DNA from: Nocardia huaxiensis | Lineage (GTDB): Bacteria; Actinomycetota; Actinomycetes; Mycobacteriales; Mycobacteriaceae | DNA: 64,000 bases | Assembly (NCBI RefSeq): GCF_013744875.1 | Contig: NZ_CP059399.1 | Span: forward strand, 5,890,001-5,954,000 | Direction: 5' to 3' | In this document: positions 26,116 through 33,936 of the stretch, in pieces | Layout: every line of letters begins with the position of its first letter | Position numbering within the stretch: the first letter of the stretch is position 1 | Program-made: the position numbers and the translations under genes | The notes under the pieces: model-generated | Told to the model about the DNA's origin: nothing | Seen by the model: only the letters and a program-made list of their open reading frames with translations | Databases searched by the model: none

Positions 26116-26909
26116 TTGATCCACTCCCAATCCAGTTCGGGGTCTTTGTATTCCAGTCCGATCCAGCCCTCATAGCCGGCGGCGTCGAGGGCGGCGAAGA
26201 GTTCCTCGAAGTCGAGGTCGCCGCTGCCGGGATGCCCGCGCCCGGGTGAATCGGCGATCTGCACATGGCCGAGGTAGCCGGCCCAGGTGTCGATGACCGA
26301 GGTGAGGTTCTCGCCCATGCGGGCCAGGTGGTAGAGGTCGCACAGGAACCGCACATTGGGTTCGCCGACCTGCTCGATGATCCGGATCGCGTGCTCGGAC
26401 GAGTCGATCGGATACTGCGGGGACTCAATGGAATTGAGCGCCTCGAGCAGCACCGTCGCGCCGATGCGCTGGGCAGCGCGGGCGGCCAGGCCCAGGTTCT
26501 CCAGCGCCAGCGCGTCCTGCTTCTCCGGTTCGACGCCGTCGATCCGATTGCCGTACAGCGCGTTCAAGGCCCGGCAGCCGGTGCGTTCGGCAATTCCCAC
26601 CGCGACGTCGATATTGTCGCGGAAGCGGTTCTCCTCGCCCGGAATCGATACCAGGCCGCGGCCCGCGGGAATGAGGTCGATGAAGTTCAAGCCGACCAGC
26701 TCGACGCCCGCGTCCTCGATCGATCGCACGAACGCGTCGATCTCCTTGTCGCCGGGTACCGGGTTATCGCCGAACGGCCACCAGAATTCCACGCCGTCGA
26801 ATCCGGCCGCCTTGGCCGCGCCCGCTCGTTCCAGCAGCGGCAGATCGGTGAAGAGAATCGAACAATTGACATCGAATTTCCGAGGGGAACCCCCGGTGGT
26901 GTATTTCAT
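26112..26909 (-). CDS. hyi: Hydroxypyruvate isomerase
   Basis: A 265-aa AP-endonuclease-2-type TIM barrel that interconverts hydroxypyruvate and tartronate semialdehyde. Family features visible are FDVNCSILFTDLPLLERAGAA near the N-terminus, FDGVEFWWPF, LLEALNS and the late HVQIADSPGRGHPGSGDLDF with the metal and catalytic glutamates (WIGLEYKD). ATG at 26909 with GAAGGAA upstream; it overlaps the stop of the GGCT-like gene by ATGA. Confidence 0.93.
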   Translation of the reverse strand: MKYTTGGSPRKFDVNCSILFTDLPLLERAGAAKAAGFDGVEFWWPFGDNPVPGDKEIDAFVRSIEDAGVELVGLNFIDLIPAGRGLVSIPGEENRFRDNIDVAVGIAERTGCRALNALYGNRIDGVEPEKQDALALENLGLAARAAQRIGATVLLEALNSIESPQYPIDSSEHAIRIIEQVGEPNVRFLCDLYHLARMGENLTSVIDTWAGYLGHVQIADSPGRGHPGSGDLDFEELFAALDAAGYEGWIGLEYKDPELDWEWIK

Positions 26910-27286
26910 CGTGTTCCTTCGCGATACGTCGTCCAGCTGCCGAATTCGGTGATGTCGATCAGCTGGGGATACGAGACGGGAGGCCGGCGCAGCACCATGG
27001 ACAGCACTGAGCGGTGATCGTCGAGTTCGATCACGCCGAGCTCCAGTTCCGGCGGTTCGGCCGGCAGCAGGCTCGAGCGCAGCACCTCCATGGGCACGTC
27101 GAACAGCTCACCGCTGATGGGCGCGCCGCCGTCGGAGACGGGATGCAGGCCCGGGAATCGGTCGCCGACCGAATAGAACCGATACTGCGGCGCGGTTTTC
27201 ACCTCGCCCGCGAACGGTGCTCCCGCGAGTAGATGGTTGAGCGGGCCGCCGCGCATGGCGCCACCGTTCAGAAAGATGAGAGGCAT
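26906..27286 (-). CDS. Gamma-glutamylcyclotransferase-like / allophanate-hydrolase C-terminal-domain-like protein
   Basis: A 126-aa stand-alone protein resembling the GGCT-like fold found as the C-terminal domain of allophanate hydrolases: LIFLNGGAMRGGPLNHLLAG at the N-terminus, YRFYSVGDRFPGL, GGAPISGELFDVP and GVIELDDHRSVLSMVL. ATG at 27286 has an AAGGAAA ribosome site and the stop overlaps hyi (ATGA). It is the first gene of the hyi-glxR-gcl-glycerate kinase-alc series. No step is assigned; a role on ureido compounds (ureidoglycolate or allophanate) fits the gap in the pathway but is an inference. Confidence 0.75.
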   Translation of the reverse strand: MPLIFLNGGAMRGGPLNHLLAGAPFAGEVKTAPQYRFYSVGDRFPGLHPVSDGGAPISGELFDVPMEVLRSSLLPAEPPELELGVIELDDHRSVLSMVLRRPPVSYPQLIDITEFGSWTTYREGTR

Positions 27287-27410
27287 TCGTGTTTCCTTCC
27301 TCCCCTGTCGGCCGAAATTATGTCGGCGGTCACACCGCCGGGGATAGCGATGATCAGCACCAAAGGTCGGTGGGGATCGGGTGGGGATTTCGTAGGTTCA
27401 TCCAGCCGGG

Positions 27411-28808
27411 TCAGTCGCGGATGTCGTCATCGAGACGCTCACCGAAACCGTCGCCCGCGTCCTCGGCGGCCGCGAACACCGAGGCGCCCGTGCGATTGCC
27501 GAGGGTGATCTCGTTGAACAGCAGGTTCAGCACGATCGCCACGAGGGCGGTGGCGCTGATGCCGGAATGCATGACAACCCGGATCCATTCGGGGAAGGCA
27601 TCCCAGAATTGCGGTGCGGCAATCGGAACGACCCCGAAAGCCAGCGCTACGCCGACGATGACCATATTCAGGTTGTCGTGGTAGTTGACCCGGGCCAGCG
27701 TCCGAATGCCGCTTGCCGCAACGGATCCGAACAGCACCACGGCCGCGCCGCCGAGCACCGGGTACGGGATGGCGGCCACCACCGCGCCTATGACGGGCAC
27801 GAGGCCCAGCAGCAGGAGCACCAGGCCGCCGGTGGCGACCACGAAGCGGCTCTTGATACCCGTGAGGGCGACCAGGCCGACGTTCTGCGCGAAGGCACTG
27901 CACGGAAAGGTTCCGAACAGCGGAGCCACCGTCGTCGCCGCCATATCCGCCCGCAGGCCGCCGGCCACGCGTGTGGAATCGACTTCGCTGCCGACGATTT
28001 CGCCGATGGCGAGGATGTCGGCGGTGGTCTCGGTCATGATCACGAGGATCACGATCGTCATGGCGACAATGGCCCCGATCTCGAAAGTCGGTGCGCCCAC
28101 GGGCAGGATCGGCGGCAGCGCCACCAATTTCGCGTCACCCACCGCCGAGAAGTCGGTGCGACCGGCGAGTGCGGCCACGACGGTCCCTGCCACCAGGCCG
28201 ATGAGGATCGACAATCGTGAGACCGCGCCTTGGAACACCCGGCTGATCACCAGGATCACCAGCAGCGTCAGGCCCGCGAAGCCGATATTGGCCATCGACC
28301 CGTAGTCGGGGTGTTTCGGATCGTTGCCCATGGCCCAGCGCAGCGCCACCGGCAGCAGCGACAAGCCGATCACCGTGATGATCGTGCCGGTGACCACCGC
28401 TGGGAACAGTCGCACCAGGTGCGCGAAGAACGACGAGAGGATCAGGCCGATCACACCGGCGACGATGATCGCGCCGTATACGGCCTGCAGGCCGCCGTTC
28501 TGCGAGATGGTCACCATGGTGGAGACGCTCGCGAACGAAACACCCTGCACGATGGGCAATCTGGAGCCGAAGCCGCCGATGCCCAGGGTCTGCAGCAGCG
28601 TCGCCAGCCCGGAGACGAACAGTCCCGCGGTGACCAGCAGCGCCATGTCACCGGCGCTCAATCCCGCTGCGCCGCCGACGATCAACGGTGGCGCGATGAC
28701 ACCGCCGTACATGGTCAGAATGTGCTGGGCCCCGTAGGCCACCAGCTGCGGTACCGGGTACCGCTCATCCTCCGGACCGGGTCGATGCCGGTAGGTGAAG
28801 AGCTTCAT
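27411..28808 (-). CDS. NCS2-family nucleobase permease (probable urate/xanthine transporter)
   Basis: A 465-aa inner-membrane permease of the nucleobase-cation symporter 2 family, with about 12-14 hydrophobic segments between residues 30 and 445. The NCS2 signature region is visible as AFAQNVGLVALTGIKSR, and ILTMYGGVIAPPLIVGGA in TM1 is typical of uracil/xanthine/urate carriers. Its position 15 nt behind uox in the uraD-uraH-uox operon points to urate import. The 124 bp after it (27287-27410), before the GGCT-like gene, may hold a second promoter; I see no clear terminator there. Confidence 0.9.
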   Translation of the reverse strand: MKLFTYRHRPGPEDERYPVPQLVAYGAQHILTMYGGVIAPPLIVGGAAGLSAGDMALLVTAGLFVSGLATLLQTLGIGGFGSRLPIVQGVSFASVSTMVTISQNGGLQAVYGAIIVAGVIGLILSSFFAHLVRLFPAVVTGTIITVIGLSLLPVALRWAMGNDPKHPDYGSMANIGFAGLTLLVILVISRVFQGAVSRLSILIGLVAGTVVAALAGRTDFSAVGDAKLVALPPILPVGAPTFEIGAIVAMTIVILVIMTETTADILAIGEIVGSEVDSTRVAGGLRADMAATTVAPLFGTFPCSAFAQNVGLVALTGIKSRFVVATGGLVLLLLGLVPVIGAVVAAIPYPVLGGAAVVLFGSVAASGIRTLARVNYHDNLNMVIVGVALAFGVVPIAAPQFWDAFPEWIRVVMHSGISATALVAIVLNLLFNEITLGNRTGASVFAAAEDAGDGFGERLDDDIRD

Positions 28809-28823
28809 GGAACCGCCTCACGC

Positions 28824-29729
28824 TCAACAGAATCCCGGAACCGAGTACCAGGCCGAGCCGGGGTCGGAGGCGTCGTCGCGATGCAGGCTGGCCTCGATCA
28901 GGCCGTAGGGCCGGTCGGCGGCGATGAACACCTCGCCCTCGTTCTCCACGTGGAAGGGGCTCAGGTCCACCAGGAAGTGATGCTTGTTGGGCGCGGAGAA
29001 GCGGATCTCGGCGACTTCCGTGAACTGTTCCAGCACAGCGCGTCCCATGCTGTAGAGCGTCTGCTGCAGGGCCAGCGAGTGCACCGACGCGAACTGCCGC
29101 AGCAGCGTCGAGCGGATAGCGGTGAAGGACTTGTCCCACTCCACATCCGTGTGGTCGTAGCGCCAGCGCGCGACCAGCGAGGTGGCGAGAATGCGGTCCT
29201 TGGTCGGGGTGAGGGTCGTGTACTTGTCCTCGAAGAAGCCGTGGAACTCCGACCCGGTCGACTTGAACAGCACCAGATCCTTGAGTCCGGAGATGACGTG
29301 CGCCTCCCGGTTCGGACCGTAGCCGTCCATGTTCACGACCGTGGTGCGCACCTCGGAGCTGCCGCGCAGGAACGAATGATCGTGTCCCGCACCATCGACC
29401 GGTATCCGGTCCCAGCTGTACTCCTCGATCTCCACCCGGGCCCCGTCCGCGCCGGGCGTGCGCCCGATGAAGTGATCGGCGAGGGTGAGCGCGAAATCCT
29501 CGATGGCGTCCACGCCTTTCTCCTTGGCGAAGGCGAAGGCGGTGTTCTTCTGCGTATCGGTGGGCAGCACCTCGCTCTGATCACCGGTGATGTGGGCGTC
29601 GTCGAAGCGTCCGCGCAGGGCGCTGGAGACATTGAGATCGCGTATGCGGTGCCGGTCGGTGTCCCGGTACACCCGCACAATGCGGTTCTCGGCCTTTCCG
29701 TACTGATTCGGTCCCAGTTGGATGGCCAT
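28824..29729 (-). CDS. uox: Urate oxidase (uricase), copy 1
   Basis: Cofactor-free oxidase that converts urate and O2 to 5-hydroxyisourate and H2O2. The 301-aa protein has the tandem T-fold layout. Key residues are the N-terminal Lys in GPNQYGKAE, Thr in LPTDTQKNT, and His in APNKHHFLVDLSPF; STGSEFHGF is also present. ATG at 29729 with GAGGGAG upstream is preferred to Met at 29738. HIU hydrolase and OHCU decarboxylase lie directly upstream. It clearly differs from the second uricase at 43659, so the two are old paralogues or have separate origins. Confidence 0.95.
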   Translation of the reverse strand: MAIQLGPNQYGKAENRIVRVYRDTDRHRIRDLNVSSALRGRFDDAHITGDQSEVLPTDTQKNTAFAFAKEKGVDAIEDFALTLADHFIGRTPGADGARVEIEEYSWDRIPVDGAGHDHSFLRGSSEVRTTVVNMDGYGPNREAHVISGLKDLVLFKSTGSEFHGFFEDKYTTLTPTKDRILATSLVARWRYDHTDVEWDKSFTAIRSTLLRQFASVHSLALQQTLYSMGRAVLEQFTEVAEIRFSAPNKHHFLVDLSPFHVENEGEVFIAADRPYGLIEASLHRDDASDPGSAWYSVPGFC

Positions 29730-29734
29730 GGCGA

Positions 29735-30067
29735 TCAACTCCCTCGATAGGCGGAACAGGCGAAAGGGCTCAGCAGCAGCGGGACGTGGTGGTGCCCGCC
29801 GTCGGTCGGCGTGAAGGTGAGGTCCACGGCCGAGAGGTAGTGGCGCTGCCCGGTGGCGGCGAAGTAGGACTCGACGTCGAAGGTGAGGCGGTAGCGGCCG
29901 GGCTCGAGCCGCTCCGGGCCGAGGTCGCGGACCCGGCCGTCGGCGTCGGTGACGGATTCGGCGAGGACGCGAGAGGTGTTGCCGCCCAGGTGTTCCAGCC
30001 GCACCGGTACGCCCGCGGCGGGCCGGCCGAGCACCGTGTCGAGCACGTGGGTGGTGATCGCGCTCAT
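29735..30067 (-). CDS. uraH: 5-hydroxyisourate hydrolase (transthyretin-like), copy 1
   Basis: Hydrolyses 5-hydroxyisourate, the uricase product, to OHCU. The 110-aa transthyretin-fold protein has the N-terminal THVLDTVLGRPAAGVPVRL, central DGRVRDL, and the diagnostic C-terminal HHHVPLLLSPFACSAYRGS with the YRGS tetrapeptide. The start overlaps the uraD stop (ATGA). It is the second gene of the uraD-uraH-uox-permease operon. Confidence 0.95.
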   Translation of the reverse strand: MSAITTHVLDTVLGRPAAGVPVRLEHLGGNTSRVLAESVTDADGRVRDLGPERLEPGRYRLTFDVESYFAATGQRHYLSAVDLTFTPTDGGHHHVPLLLSPFACSAYRGS

Positions 30068-30561
30068 TCCACGATCACCTTCCGCAGCCGCAGCATGGCG
30101 ATCTTGCGCAGTTCGACGGCCACCACCGCGGCTTCGGTCGCTTCGTCATTGGCCAGGCGCAGCAGCAGCGCGGCGAGGATCTCCGAGGTCGACAGGCCGG
30201 TCGCGCAGATGAGGAAGACGCGACCGAATCTGTTCTCGTACAACCGATTCGCCGAATGCAGGGCGGCGATGGTCTCCACGCCGGAGTCGACGCCGGACTG
30301 TTCCTCGCGGGACCAGGCCGCGCCGCGGCTGCCGCCCGGGGGCTGTTCGCCGATGCGCGGATGCGCGGCGAGCGCGCGGTCGACACCGGCGGGAGTGAGT
30401 GCTCGCACCGCCTCGTCGGCGGCGGCGAGCAGGCTCGGCAGATCCGGGTAGGGCCGCGAGTCCAGTAGCGCGTCAGCCCATTCCGGGGCGTCACAGCAGT
30501 CCAGGAGGGCGGGGCGGAGCCAGCCGGTGTCCATCCGATTGAACTCTTCGACAGTGACCAT
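30064..30561 (-). CDS. uraD: OHCU decarboxylase, copy 1
   Basis: Decarboxylates 2-oxo-4-hydroxy-4-carboxy-5-ureidoimidazoline to (S)-allantoin. The 165-aa helical protein carries the catalytic histidine in AAHPRIGE and the family WSREEQSGV and YENRFGRVFLICATGLS segments. ATG at 30561 is chosen over upstream in-frame codons because the family starts with this F-N-x-M/L-D sequence and a GCAGG lies upstream. It is first in the operon, and an IclR-type half-site motif (30570-30589) lies just upstream. Confidence 0.93.
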   Translation of the reverse strand: MVTVEEFNRMDTGWLRPALLDCCDAPEWADALLDSRPYPDLPSLLAAADEAVRALTPAGVDRALAAHPRIGEQPPGGSRGAAWSREEQSGVDSGVETIAALHSANRLYENRFGRVFLICATGLSTSEILAALLLRLANDEATEAAVVAVELRKIAMLRLRKVIVE

Positions 30562-30569
30562 AGCCTGCA

Positions 30570-30589
30570 CTTTCTCGCATTGCGGAAGC
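30570..30589 (-). promoter_or_regulatory. Operator-like motif before uraD, shared with the iclR promoter
   Basis: On the minus strand CTTCCGCAATGCGAGAAA matches 14 of 17 bases of the dyad at 31470-31486 before the iclR-type gene, including ten identical bases in a row. It lies 9-28 nt upstream of the uraD start, where a bound repressor would block expression. Confidence 0.45.
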
Positions 30590-30701
30590 CATATTCCGAA
30601 TGACGAAATCGTGTCACAGGTCACGAACCGGCGTCAACAGTTTGTTGAAATTCCGTGGACGCAGTGTGCGCCGCGCAGGCGGTCCCTTACCCGGGAAACA
30701 A

Positions 30702-30730
30702 CGAATCCCGCTGCTCAGCAACGGGATTCG
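30702..30730 (-). terminator. Terminator hairpin after the HTH gene
   Basis: Nine-base arms CGAATCCCG (30702-30710) and CGGGATTCG (30722-30730) with an 11-nt loop, 70 nt past the stop of the minus-strand HTH gene and before the uraD promoter region. The rest of 30590-30800 shows no coding signal. Confidence 0.6.
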
Positions 30731-30800
30731 AGGTCTCGCAGCGCGGCGATCGCACCGGGCGCAGATTTCACACCGTCAGGAGCGAGTTGGCCGCACGCGT

Positions 30801-31190
30801 TCAGGAGCGAGTTCTATTGAGGTAGTTGTAGACCGTGAACCGCGTGACCCCCAGCGCCTCGGCCACCGTCTCGGCGGACTTGCGATAACTGAACGCCCCC
30901 CGCTCCTCCAGCAGCCGGACCGCACGCTGCTTCTCCGCACGCGGCAAATCAGCCAGCGCACAACCGAATTCGGCCGCGACATCGGCCAGCAGCCGGCCGA
31001 TGCCGCTCTCGGATTCGGCGTCGGTCCCCGGCAACCGCACCGCGGCCAGCGTCGCCCCCTCCCACACCAGCGGGACATCTTCGGGCAAACACTCTTCCGC
31101 GGCGACGAGCCGCCCTCCGATGCGTTCCAGCAGCGGTGTCACCGTCACCAGCACCGGATGCGTGACATCCAGGGGCGTGCGCTCACTCAT
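30801..31190 (-). CDS. HTH regulator with YheO/DauR-type C-terminal HTH
   Basis: A 129-aa protein whose last 50 residues resemble the HTH_22 domain of YheO/DauR regulators: LLEERGAFSYRKSAETVAEALGVTRFTVYNYLNR. The N-terminal 75 residues look like a reduced sensor region (VTPLLERIGGRLVAAEECLP) shorter than a full PAS domain. ATG at 31190 lies inside the end of the thiamine-binding-type gene, whose stop is at 31183, so the two are coupled; GTG at 31196 is an alternative. Its position between iclR and uraD suggests a local regulator of purine use. This is an inference. Confidence 0.78.
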   Translation of the reverse strand: MSERTPLDVTHPVLVTVTPLLERIGGRLVAAEECLPEDVPLVWEGATLAAVRLPGTDAESESGIGRLLADVAAEFGCALADLPRAEKQRAVRLLEERGAFSYRKSAETVAEALGVTRFTVYNYLNRTRS

Positions 31191-31425
31191 CGACACGCTC
31201 GACCTGCAACGTCACGCGCGTCGCCCCATGCGCCAGTGCGATCGCCAGCACCTGCTGCAGCGCCGGCAGCACCTCGGCCTCCGGCCCCGACACCTCGGTG
31301 CCCAGCGGCCCGAATTCACATGTGAGACCGGACTTCTCGAGCAAGGCCAGCGTCTCGGTGGCATGCGGCGGTGGATCGCCCTCGCCGTGGAAGGGTTCGG
31401 TGGTGAATTCCGCACGCAGCAGCAT
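31183..31425 (-). CDS. Thiamine-binding-type (MTH1187/YkoF-like) small protein
   Basis: An 80-aa protein of the MTH1187/UPF0045 ferredoxin-like fold, reading LLRAEFTTEPFHGEGDPPPH, GLTCEFGPLGTEVSG and ATRVTLQVERVDE. Relatives are annotated as thiamine-binding or YkoF-like; the ligand here is unknown. ATG at 31425 begins the conserved fold, with GGAGG about 13 nt upstream. The gene overlaps the HTH gene start, and the pair is divergent from the IclR regulator at 31505. Confidence 0.78.
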   Translation of the reverse strand: MLLRAEFTTEPFHGEGDPPPHATETLALLEKSGLTCEFGPLGTEVSGPEAEVLPALQQVLAIALAHGATRVTLQVERVDE

Positions 31426-31469
31426 GGCCAACAGGCTACCTCCGACAGCACCGGCGACAGCCCGGTAAA

Positions 31470-31486
31470 CTTCCGCAATCCGGAAA
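31470..31486. promoter_or_regulatory. IclR-type operator dyad
   Basis: TTCCG-CAATC-CGGAA (31471-31485) lies 19 nt upstream of the iclR-type gene and 45 nt upstream of the divergent thiamine-binding-type gene. A related motif lies before uraD at 30570-30589. Autoregulation plus pathway control by the adjacent IclR protein is inferred. Confidence 0.5.
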
Positions 31487-31504
31487 CTTCGACAAGGCGG
31501 GTCA

Positions 31505-32269
31505 GTGACTGCAGCGAATCCACCCCGGGAACGATCGGGCAGCGTCCAGTCCCTCGAGCGCGCCTTCACCCTGCTCGAAACCATGGCGGACCACGGCGGC
31601 ACCATGGGCGTCTCGCAACTGGCCACCGAATCCGGCCTCCCCCTCCCCACCATCCACCGCCTGGTCCGCACCCTCGTAGACCTGGGCTACCTCCACCAAA
31701 CCCCCTCCCGCCAATACATGCTCGGCCCCAAACTGATCAAGCTCGGCGAGAGCTCCGCCCGCATGCTCAGCACGCAGGCTCTCCCCCATCTCACCCGCCT
31801 CGTCGACGAACTGGGCGAATCCGCCAATATGGCCATGCTCGACGGCGACCGCATCGTCTACGTGGCCCAGGTCCCCTCCCGCCACTCCATGCGCATGTTC
31901 ACCGAGGTAGGCCGCCGCGTCCTCCCGCACTGCACCGCGGTAGGCAAAGCCATCCTCGCCGGCATGCCCCCCGACAAGGTCCGAGACCTGTTGCAGCGCA
32001 CCGGAATGCCCGCCTACACCCCCCACACCCTCACCGACCCGAAGCAATTCGCCCACCAACTGGCCCACACCGCCGAAACCGGCTACGCCACCGACGAAGG
32101 CGAACAGGAACTCGGCGTACGCTGCATAGCCGTAGCCCTCCCCGAAGCCCCCGCCCGCCTGGCCATTTCGATATCCGGACCAGTAGGCCGCATGACCGAA
32201 GACCTCCTGACCCGAGCCGTCCCCCTCCTCACCCAGGTCAGCCGAGCCCTGTCTAACGACCTACGCTGA
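31505..32269 (+). CDS. IclR-family transcriptional regulator (probable purine/allantoin pathway regulator)
   Basis: A 254-aa IclR protein. The N-terminal winged helix covers about 13-75 (VQSLERAFTLLETMADHGG, LPLPTIHRLVRTLVDLGYL), and the C-terminal effector-binding GAF-like domain about 90-250 (PHCTAVGKAILAGMP, EGEQELGVRCIAVAL). In enterobacteria and Streptomyces an IclR-type AllR senses allantoin-pathway intermediates, so its place beside the urate/glyoxylate operon suggests an AllR-like role (inference). GTG at 31505 has AAGGCGGG upstream. Confidence 0.88.
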   Translation: MTAANPPRERSGSVQSLERAFTLLETMADHGGTMGVSQLATESGLPLPTIHRLVRTLVDLGYLHQTPSRQYMLGPKLIKLGESSARMLSTQALPHLTRLVDELGESANMAMLDGDRIVYVAQVPSRHSMRMFTEVGRRVLPHCTAVGKAILAGMPPDKVRDLLQRTGMPAYTPHTLTDPKQFAHQLAHTAETGYATDEGEQELGVRCIAVALPEAPARLAISISGPVGRMTEDLLTRAVPLLTQVSRALSNDLR

Positions 32270-32317
32270 CAGTGTGACGTCGGGTGATCGGCGGTCGCGT
32301 TCGCCGGTAGGGGAACT

Positions 32318-32779
32318 CTAGGACGGATAGGGCCTGGTGAATCGAGCGCCGTTGAACGTGTGAGTGCAGCACGCGCATCTGGGGTCCAGAGTCGACGCGT
32401 CGATGTCCGGATTCACGACTTGCAGCGTTCCCTCGGAGTCGACGTACAACCCGCTGTAATAGGTCGACTCACCGACCCGCACATAATCCCGGCGGTCGGA
32501 TTCCCGCACCGCCACCAGCCAGAAGATCGGATCGGTGCGATCGAGCCGGGCCCTGGCCTCCGTCACTGTCGCGTCCCAGTCCGAGCCGATCCTCGACAGC
32601 AGAAATCGGAAAAGCGGAGTGTAATCACGCCCTCGGCCGGCCGTCCGCCCCATCCCCTCTTGCGCCACATCCGATGTGGCGACCCGCTTGCTGTTGCGCC
32701 GATGCCGGTACTCCCCACCGCGCGGACGCGAGCCCCGCGCGGTGGTGTTTTCCCTGCGGTACAGCGGCGGCTTGTCCAT
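32318..32779 (-). CDS. Conserved-looking hypothetical protein with C-terminal cysteine cluster
   Basis: A 153-aa protein of unknown function. The N-terminal 55 residues are Arg-rich and probably flexible. The core reads DYTPLFRFLLSRIGSDWDATVTEARARLD and then FWLVAV. The end holds RCACCTHTFNGARF, where three cysteines (CxCC) could bind a metal or form disulfides. ATG at 32779, 9 nt after the stop of the upstream membrane gene in the same direction. I do not recognise the family. Confidence 0.65.
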   Translation of the reverse strand: MDKPPLYRRENTTARGSRPRGGEYRHRRNSKRVATSDVAQEGMGRTAGRGRDYTPLFRFLLSRIGSDWDATVTEARARLDRTDPIFWLVAVRESDRRDYVRVGESTYYSGLYVDSEGTLQVVNPDIDASTLDPRCACCTHTFNGARFTRPYPS

Positions 32780-32788
32780 ACGCCGAGC

Positions 32789-33196
32789 CTATTCCGCCGA
32801 CCTACGCTGCAATCCCGCCGCCACCAGCGCGGCGACGCCCACTGGCAGGTAATAGCTCAGCACCCCGAACATCGAGCCCGTCATGGGAAGCGCCAGCACC
32901 GACAACAGCAGAATCGCCCCGGCGACCACCCACGAACACCGGCTCAACCCCGGCAGTGCGGGCAGCAGGCACAGCCCCACCGGCACTGCCAGCAAGACGC
33001 CCAGGCCAGCCCCGTAATAGGCCAGGACCGACCCGTTGCACGCGGCGTCCACATGCACGATCTCGCACGAGGAGACCTGATACATCGGCTCGGCGGCAAC
33101 GAAAGCCGCGCCCCACACCGCAGTCCCCACCGCCAGCACCAACCACACCATCCGCGGCCACGCCATCAACCCGACACCCCCAGCTACCCGGAACAT
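32789..33196 (-). CDS. Small integral membrane protein, four predicted TM helices
   Basis: A 135-aa hydrophobic protein. Likely helices are near VWLVLAVGTAVWGAAFVAA, VLAYYGAGLGVLLAVPVGLC, WVVAGAILLLSVLALPM and LSYYLPVGVAALVAAGL. A loop with two cysteines after helix 1 (SSCEIVHVDAACNGS) may be extracytoplasmic and disulfide-bonded. The start is ATG 33196 (CAGGGG just upstream) or ATG 33166; neither is certain. No function can be assigned. Confidence 0.65.
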   Translation of the reverse strand: MFRVAGGVGLMAWPRMVWLVLAVGTAVWGAAFVAAEPMYQVSSCEIVHVDAACNGSVLAYYGAGLGVLLAVPVGLCLLPALPGLSRCSWVVAGAILLLSVLALPMTGSMFGVLSYYLPVGVAALVAAGLQRRSAE

Positions 33197-33346
33197 CCCC
33201 TGCTGCCGCCAAACATAGCACTGGCGTAATGGATTGGTAGCGGCCATGTTTCGCCCCGTCGCGGTGGATGGGTGGGGACTTGTCGCTCGGCTCGGCGGCG
33301 AGTGGCCCCGGGTATTATGGGATGACACGATCTCGGAGGGGACATC

Positions 33347-33520
33347 ATGTCGACGAACGATCACGACGAGCAGGTCGACGATCCGCGGGCACGCTGGCGT
33401 CGGTTGCCCGCCGAACCCACCCGTTACGTCGAAGAAACCAGTATCGATGGAAGTTCGTCGGGCCACGCGGTTCCCGCTGTCGACCCGGCCCAGGACTTCA
33501 CTCGCCTCTACGGCGGCTGA
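33347..33520 (+). CDS. Small acidic protein (57 aa), unknown
   Basis: ATG at 33347 is preceded by a strong GGAGGGG ribosome site. The frame encodes MSTNDHDEQVDDPRARWRRL and ends DFTRLYGG before a TGA at 33518. It is hydrophilic, with no cysteine and no membrane helix. The next gene starts 4 nt later in another frame, so the two are likely co-translated. I know no function; such small leader-like proteins are often paired with the following gene. Confidence 0.62.
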   Translation: MSTNDHDEQVDDPRARWRRLPAEPTRYVEETSIDGSSSGHAVPAVDPAQDFTRLYGG

Positions 33521-33524
33521 GGCC

Positions 33525-33908
33525 GTGCCGGTCGATCCGTGTTTCGAAAACCCTCCCTCGACGGCGCATGCGACGGTGATCGAGACATTGGAGCGGGCGC
33601 TGCGTGACCGCACAGCCGAGGAAGGCGCCGCGACCGCTCTGGTCGGAACCGCATTGAACTGCGAGAACCCCGAGTTCATCGAGTACTGGTGCATCCAGGT
33701 CGGTTCACGCGCCGCCTCCGGCAGCCCACTGCTCGGACTTGCCGGATTGTGCCTGGGCCACACCGCTCGCCGCTTCGGGAGACTCAGTGCCGATGCCCTG
33801 GCGCTGGCCGAATCCTTGTGGGCGCGCGCCGAAGCCGACCCGTCGGATGTCGACGGCCGGGCACTCGACGGTTACGACGACGTCCGCAGCTTCCTGCAGC
33901 TGTGGTGA
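33525..33908 (+). CDS. Hypothetical helical protein
   Basis: A 127-aa protein starting at GTG 33525, 4 nt after the stop of the 57-aa gene. Its helical segments (TVIETLERALRDRTAEEGAATALVG, GSPLLGLAGLCLGHTARRF, ALALAESLWARAEAD) give a HEAT-like or TPR-like look. Contains three cysteines. The C-terminal GYDDVRSFLQLW is acidic-aromatic. Unknown function; a partner of the small upstream protein, or an immunity-type protein, are possibilities only. Confidence 0.6.
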   Translation: MPVDPCFENPPSTAHATVIETLERALRDRTAEEGAATALVGTALNCENPEFIEYWCIQVGSRAASGSPLLGLAGLCLGHTARRFGRLSADALALAESLWARAEADPSDVDGRALDGYDDVRSFLQLW

Positions 33909-33936
33909 GCTGCGGCCGAGCCGATCCGTAGCGCCG

